NCBI GenBank assembly: GCA_905212635.1
Contig: CAJMFH010000054.1
Coordinates: 1-9,043, forward strand
Source: an uncultured Lachnoclostridium sp.
GTDB taxonomy: Bacteria > Bacillota > Clostridia > Lachnospirales > Lachnospiraceae
DNA: 9,043 bases
Reading direction: 5' to 3'
Of the stretch, positions 7,229-9,043 are shown in pieces. Positions within the stretch are counted from its first letter, which is position 1; each line of letters opens with the position of its first letter. The notes beneath the pieces were generated by a model, which saw only the letters and a list, made by a program, of their open reading frames with translations, had not been told where the DNA came from and did no database searches. The position numbers were made by a program, and so were the translations under genes.

Positions 7229-8678
7229 TAAGCAGTTCAATTCCCTTTCTAATACGCGCAAGCGATTCTTCTTTTCCAATTATTTCCATGATCTCGTAAG
7301 CACCGCCCGGTGTCATCTGTTTTCCGGACACCGCTGTACGCAGCGGCCAAAGTGCCTGTCCGTTTTTGCAGCCTTTTTCTGCCACATAATCCATCGCTAC
7401 TTTTTCGATCGCCGGAATCGAATAATCCTCCAGCGCCTCGTAAAGCGGAAGCATTTCCTTCAAAACTTCCAGCGAATTTTCGGAATTTGTCTTCATTTTC
7501 TTATGCGTATACATCGCAATATCGTACTCCGGCAATTTCTCAAAGAAGTCGATCTTCTCTGTAATATCCGGAAATACCTCGATTCTTGTCTTTACAAGAT
7601 CCGCAATTTTCTTCAGATCCAAATCTTTTTTGATCGTCTTTTTGATAACCGGCAGCGCGTACTCATAATACTTGTCATTGTCCATTGCTTTGATGTACTC
7701 GCCGTTCATCCAGCTCAGTTTCTTCATATCAAATACCGCCGGCGACTTATTGATACGGTGGTAGTCAAATGCTTTTACAAGTTCCTCAAGACTAAAGATC
7801 TCGCGGTCTTCTGCCGGGCTCCAGCCAAGAAGTGCCACGTAGTTCACAACAGCCTCCGGCACGTAACCAAGTTCCATCAGATCCTCGAAAGAAGATGCTC
7901 CGTGACGCTTGGACAATTTTTTATGATTTTCGTCTGTGATCGTAGGACAATGCACATAAACCGGGATATCCCAGCCAAACGCCTGGTATAAACGATTATA
8001 CTTCGGCGCACTGGAAAGATACTCATTTCCGCGTACCACATGTGTAATCTCCATCAAATGGTCGTCGATTACATTGGCAAAGTTATACGTCGGATACCCG
8101 TCCTGCTTGATCAATACCATATCGTCAAGTTCTTCATTTGGCGCTGTGATCGTGCCATAAATAACATCTTCAAAGGAAGTCTCGCCCTCAGTCGGATTAT
8201 TCTGGCGAATTACATAAGGCACTCCTGCTGCCAGTTTTTCCTCTACTTCTTCTTTGGAAAGATGCAGACAATGCTTATCGTACTTCGCTGCTGCCTCGCC
8301 GCGCTCCTCTGCTTCTTTATGCAGTCCTTCCAGACGCTCTTTGGTACAAAAACAATAATACGCTTCGCCTTTTTCCACCAGCTGTTTTGCATACTCAAGA
8401 TACATTCCGGTTTTCATTCTCTCACTCTGAACGTACGGGCCGTATCCACCATCTTTATCCGGCCCTTCATCATGCTCCAGCCCGGTTTCTTTCATGGTTT
8501 TATATATCAAATCCAAAGCCCCTTCCACGAAACGCTCCTGGTCGGTATCCTCGATACGAAGCAGGAAATCGCCGCCCTCATGCTTTGCGATCAAATATGC
8601 ATACAATGCTGTTCTCAAATTTCCAACATGCATCCGTCCGGTAGGACTTGGTGCAAATCTTGTACGAATTTTTTTCAT
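7215..8678 (-). CDS. gltX: Glutamyl-tRNA synthetase
   Basis: A class I aminoacyl-tRNA synthetase that charges tRNA-Glu with glutamate in the cytoplasm. In most Firmicutes it also charges tRNA-Gln, which GatCAB then amidates; that non-discriminating role is inferred from the lineage. The 487 residues match the usual 465-500. The catalytic fold starts with RFAPSPTGRMHVGNLRTALY (7-26), where HVGN (17-20) is the HIGH-motif variant, followed by RIEDTDQER (41-49). A zinc-binding arrangement CxC (Cys109, Cys111) with CxH (Cys137, His139) corresponds to that of the E. coli enzyme. KLSKRHG (254-260) is the KMSKS loop, and VVRGNEYLSS (214-223) is also typical. The C-terminal helical part is the anticodon-binding domain. 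The ATG at 8678 has a GAGAGGA ribosome binding site about nine bases upstream, and a strong promoter lies about 75 bases before it. The helicase gene begins inside its last codons. Confidence 0.97.
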   Translation of the reverse strand: MKKIRTRFAPSPTGRMHVGNLRTALYAYLIAKHEGGDFLLRIEDTDQERFVEGALDLIYKTMKETGLEHDEGPDKDGGYGPYVQSERMKTGMYLEYAKQLVEKGEAYYCFCTKERLEGLHKEAEERGEAAAKYDKHCLHLSKEEVEEKLAAGVPYVIRQNNPTEGETSFEDVIYGTITAPNEELDDMVLIKQDGYPTYNFANVIDDHLMEITHVVRGNEYLSSAPKYNRLYQAFGWDIPVYVHCPTITDENHKKLSKRHGASSFEDLMELGYVPEAVVNYVALLGWSPAEDREIFSLEELVKAFDYHRINKSPAVFDMKKLSWMNGEYIKAMDNDKYYEYALPVIKKTIKKDLDLKKIADLVKTRIEVFPDITEKIDFFEKLPEYDIAMYTHKKMKTNSENSLEVLKEMLPLYEALEDYSIPAIEKVAMDYVAEKGCKNGQALWPLRTAVSGKQMTPGGAYEIMEIIGKEESLARIRKGIELLNEAQ

Positions 8679-8745
8679 CTTATCGAATCCTCTCTAAAAC
8701 TTTAACTTTATCATAATTAAGGGCAAAATGCCCCTTACTCTCTAT
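8679..8745 (-). promoter_or_regulatory. Predicted gltX leader with a short hairpin
   Basis: From the predicted transcription start near 8745 the leader is about 67 bases. Soon after its 5' end it contains a hairpin in which GGGCA (8733-8729) pairs with TGCCC (8725-8721) across a TTT loop, extended by AA/TT with one bulged G (8736-8719). No T run follows, so it is not an intrinsic terminator. I see no T-box sequence (no AGGGTGG-type element), and the leader is too short for one. A 5' stabilising stem, or chance, fits best. Confidence 0.4.
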
Positions 8746-8751
8746 CCTTTT

Positions 8752-8780
8752 ATTATAAATAGAAAGTTGGGGTTTGTAAA
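8752..8780 (-). promoter_or_regulatory. Predicted sigma-A promoter of gltX
   Basis: On the minus strand TTTACA (8780-8775, five of six) and TATAAT (8757-8752, six of six) are separated by exactly 17 bases, the optimal spacing. It is the strongest promoter-like sequence I found in the window. It would drive gltX and the overlapping helicase gene, and possibly the secreted-protein and kinase genes as far as the terminator at 3119-3147, since I see no terminator before that point. Confidence 0.8.
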
Positions 8781-8801
8781 GGCTTTTTTGAGGAGGGGAC
8801 T

Positions 8802-8957
8802 TTGTTAACGCAGTCAACAACTCTAATGTCCCCGACGACCTGCCGCCGAGCGCATGCGAGGGGGCGCTTCCTTGTGGGAGCAGCCTTGCTGACGTCAGTC
8901 AGCAACTCTATTGCCGGTAGCGACCTGCCGCTGAGCCTGGGGCGAAGGGGCGCTTCC
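8802..8957. repeat. Two imperfect tandem copies of a roughly 70-base GC-rich element with stem-loops
   Basis: Copy 1 is 8802-8871 and copy 2 is 8886-8957, a period of about 84-86 bases and roughly 75-80% identity. Both begin with a stem-loop: TTGTTAAC-GCA-GTCAACAA in copy 1 and TTGCTGAC/GTCAGCAA around GTCA in copy 2. The shared blocks then follow in order: CAACTCTA, CGACCTGCCGC, GAGC and GGGGCGCTTCC. The two stems differ by a compensatory pair change (T-A versus C-G). At another position copy 1 has a G-U wobble, on the minus strand only, where copy 2 has G-C. In copy 1 an outer stem GGGGAC/GTCCCC (8795-8800 and 8828-8833) encloses the hairpin. The block is visibly richer in GC than its surroundings. 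It could be a chromosomal interspersed palindromic repeat or part of a structured RNA. I see no convincing protein in it. Confidence 0.7.
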
Positions 8958-9043
8958 AAGTCGCACGGGGGGAGACAATACGAACCCACCGCTTTCTAAG
9001 CTATTTTCTCCGACCAATAGCGCACAGATCCCGCCAAAGCGAC
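8958..9043. other. Gene-free edge of the window with an inverted repeat
   Basis: No coding frame or RNA gene can be supported here. A perfect six-base inverted repeat GCTATT (9000-9005) and AATAGC (9016-9021) encloses ten bases, and a smaller GCTT/AAGC stem lies beside it (8991-9001). The composition stays GC-rich like the adjacent repeats, so this may be a further, diverged part of the same element. The gene upstream of gltX is outside the window. Confidence 0.35.

Noticed and set aside
8679..8745. T-box riboswitch controlling gltX
   Set aside because: The predicted leader is only about 67 bases, has no T-box sequence and no terminator/antiterminator pair.
8753..8999. Two short open frames (78 codons minus, 65 codons plus) upstream of gltX
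   Set aside because: Both are translations of the GC-rich tandem repeats. The minus-strand frame also runs through the gltX promoter. Neither shows a domain, and changes between repeat copies preserve base pairing rather than reading frame (indels are not multiples of three).
8960..9001. Possible tRNA T-arm (GGTTCG-like sequence on the minus strand)
   Set aside because: The bases flanking the putative loop do not form a five-pair stem, and no acceptor, D-arm or anticodon arm is present.

Overview
This window looks like ordinary chromosome from a Gram-positive anaerobe of the class Clostridia, most likely family Lachnospiraceae. The grounds are strong AAGGAGG-type ribosome binding sites, sigma-A-like promoters, moderate GC with AT-rich spacers, and protein sequences of clostridial character (a compact UvrD-like helicase, a long FGGY kinase beginning SLGIEFGSTRIK, a lysine-rich secreted protein). 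The genus cannot be fixed from the sequence alone. Every convincing gene is on the minus strand, so the biological order runs from high to low coordinates.

Layout in the direction of transcription. (1) 9043-8679: 365 bases without a gene. The distal part is GC-rich and holds two imperfect copies of a roughly 70-base repeat, each with a stem-loop whose paired bases co-vary. The proximal part holds a very good promoter and a short hairpin leader for gltX. (2) 8678-5381: gltX (glutamyl-tRNA synthetase), whose end overlaps by 14 bases the start of a 615-residue UvrD/PcrA-like helicase. (3) 5323-3191: a small exported protein of unknown function, followed after 18 bases by an FGGY carbohydrate kinase, then a clear intrinsic terminator. 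(4) 3100-1199: ygiQ, a radical SAM protein, whose ATG lies 18 bases past that terminator. (5) 1190-1: a sigma-A-like promoter, then rfbB and the first 35 codons of rfbD, which overlap by 4 bases. These are two steps of dTDP-L-rhamnose synthesis and probably the near end of a cell-surface polysaccharide cluster that continues outside the window.

The genes do not form one pathway. gltX serves translation, the helicase DNA maintenance, the kinase sugar entry into metabolism, YgiQ an unknown radical reaction, and rfbBD surface sugar supply. A plausible reading is three transcription units: gltX-helicase (perhaps running on through the secreted protein and kinase to the terminator), ygiQ, and rfbBD.

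I see no convincing new multi-gene system, mobile element, CRISPR array or defence locus. The points most worth a second look are the tandem co-varying repeat upstream of gltX, the terminator lying almost against the ygiQ start, and the unassigned secreted protein next to a sugar kinase of uncertain substrate.
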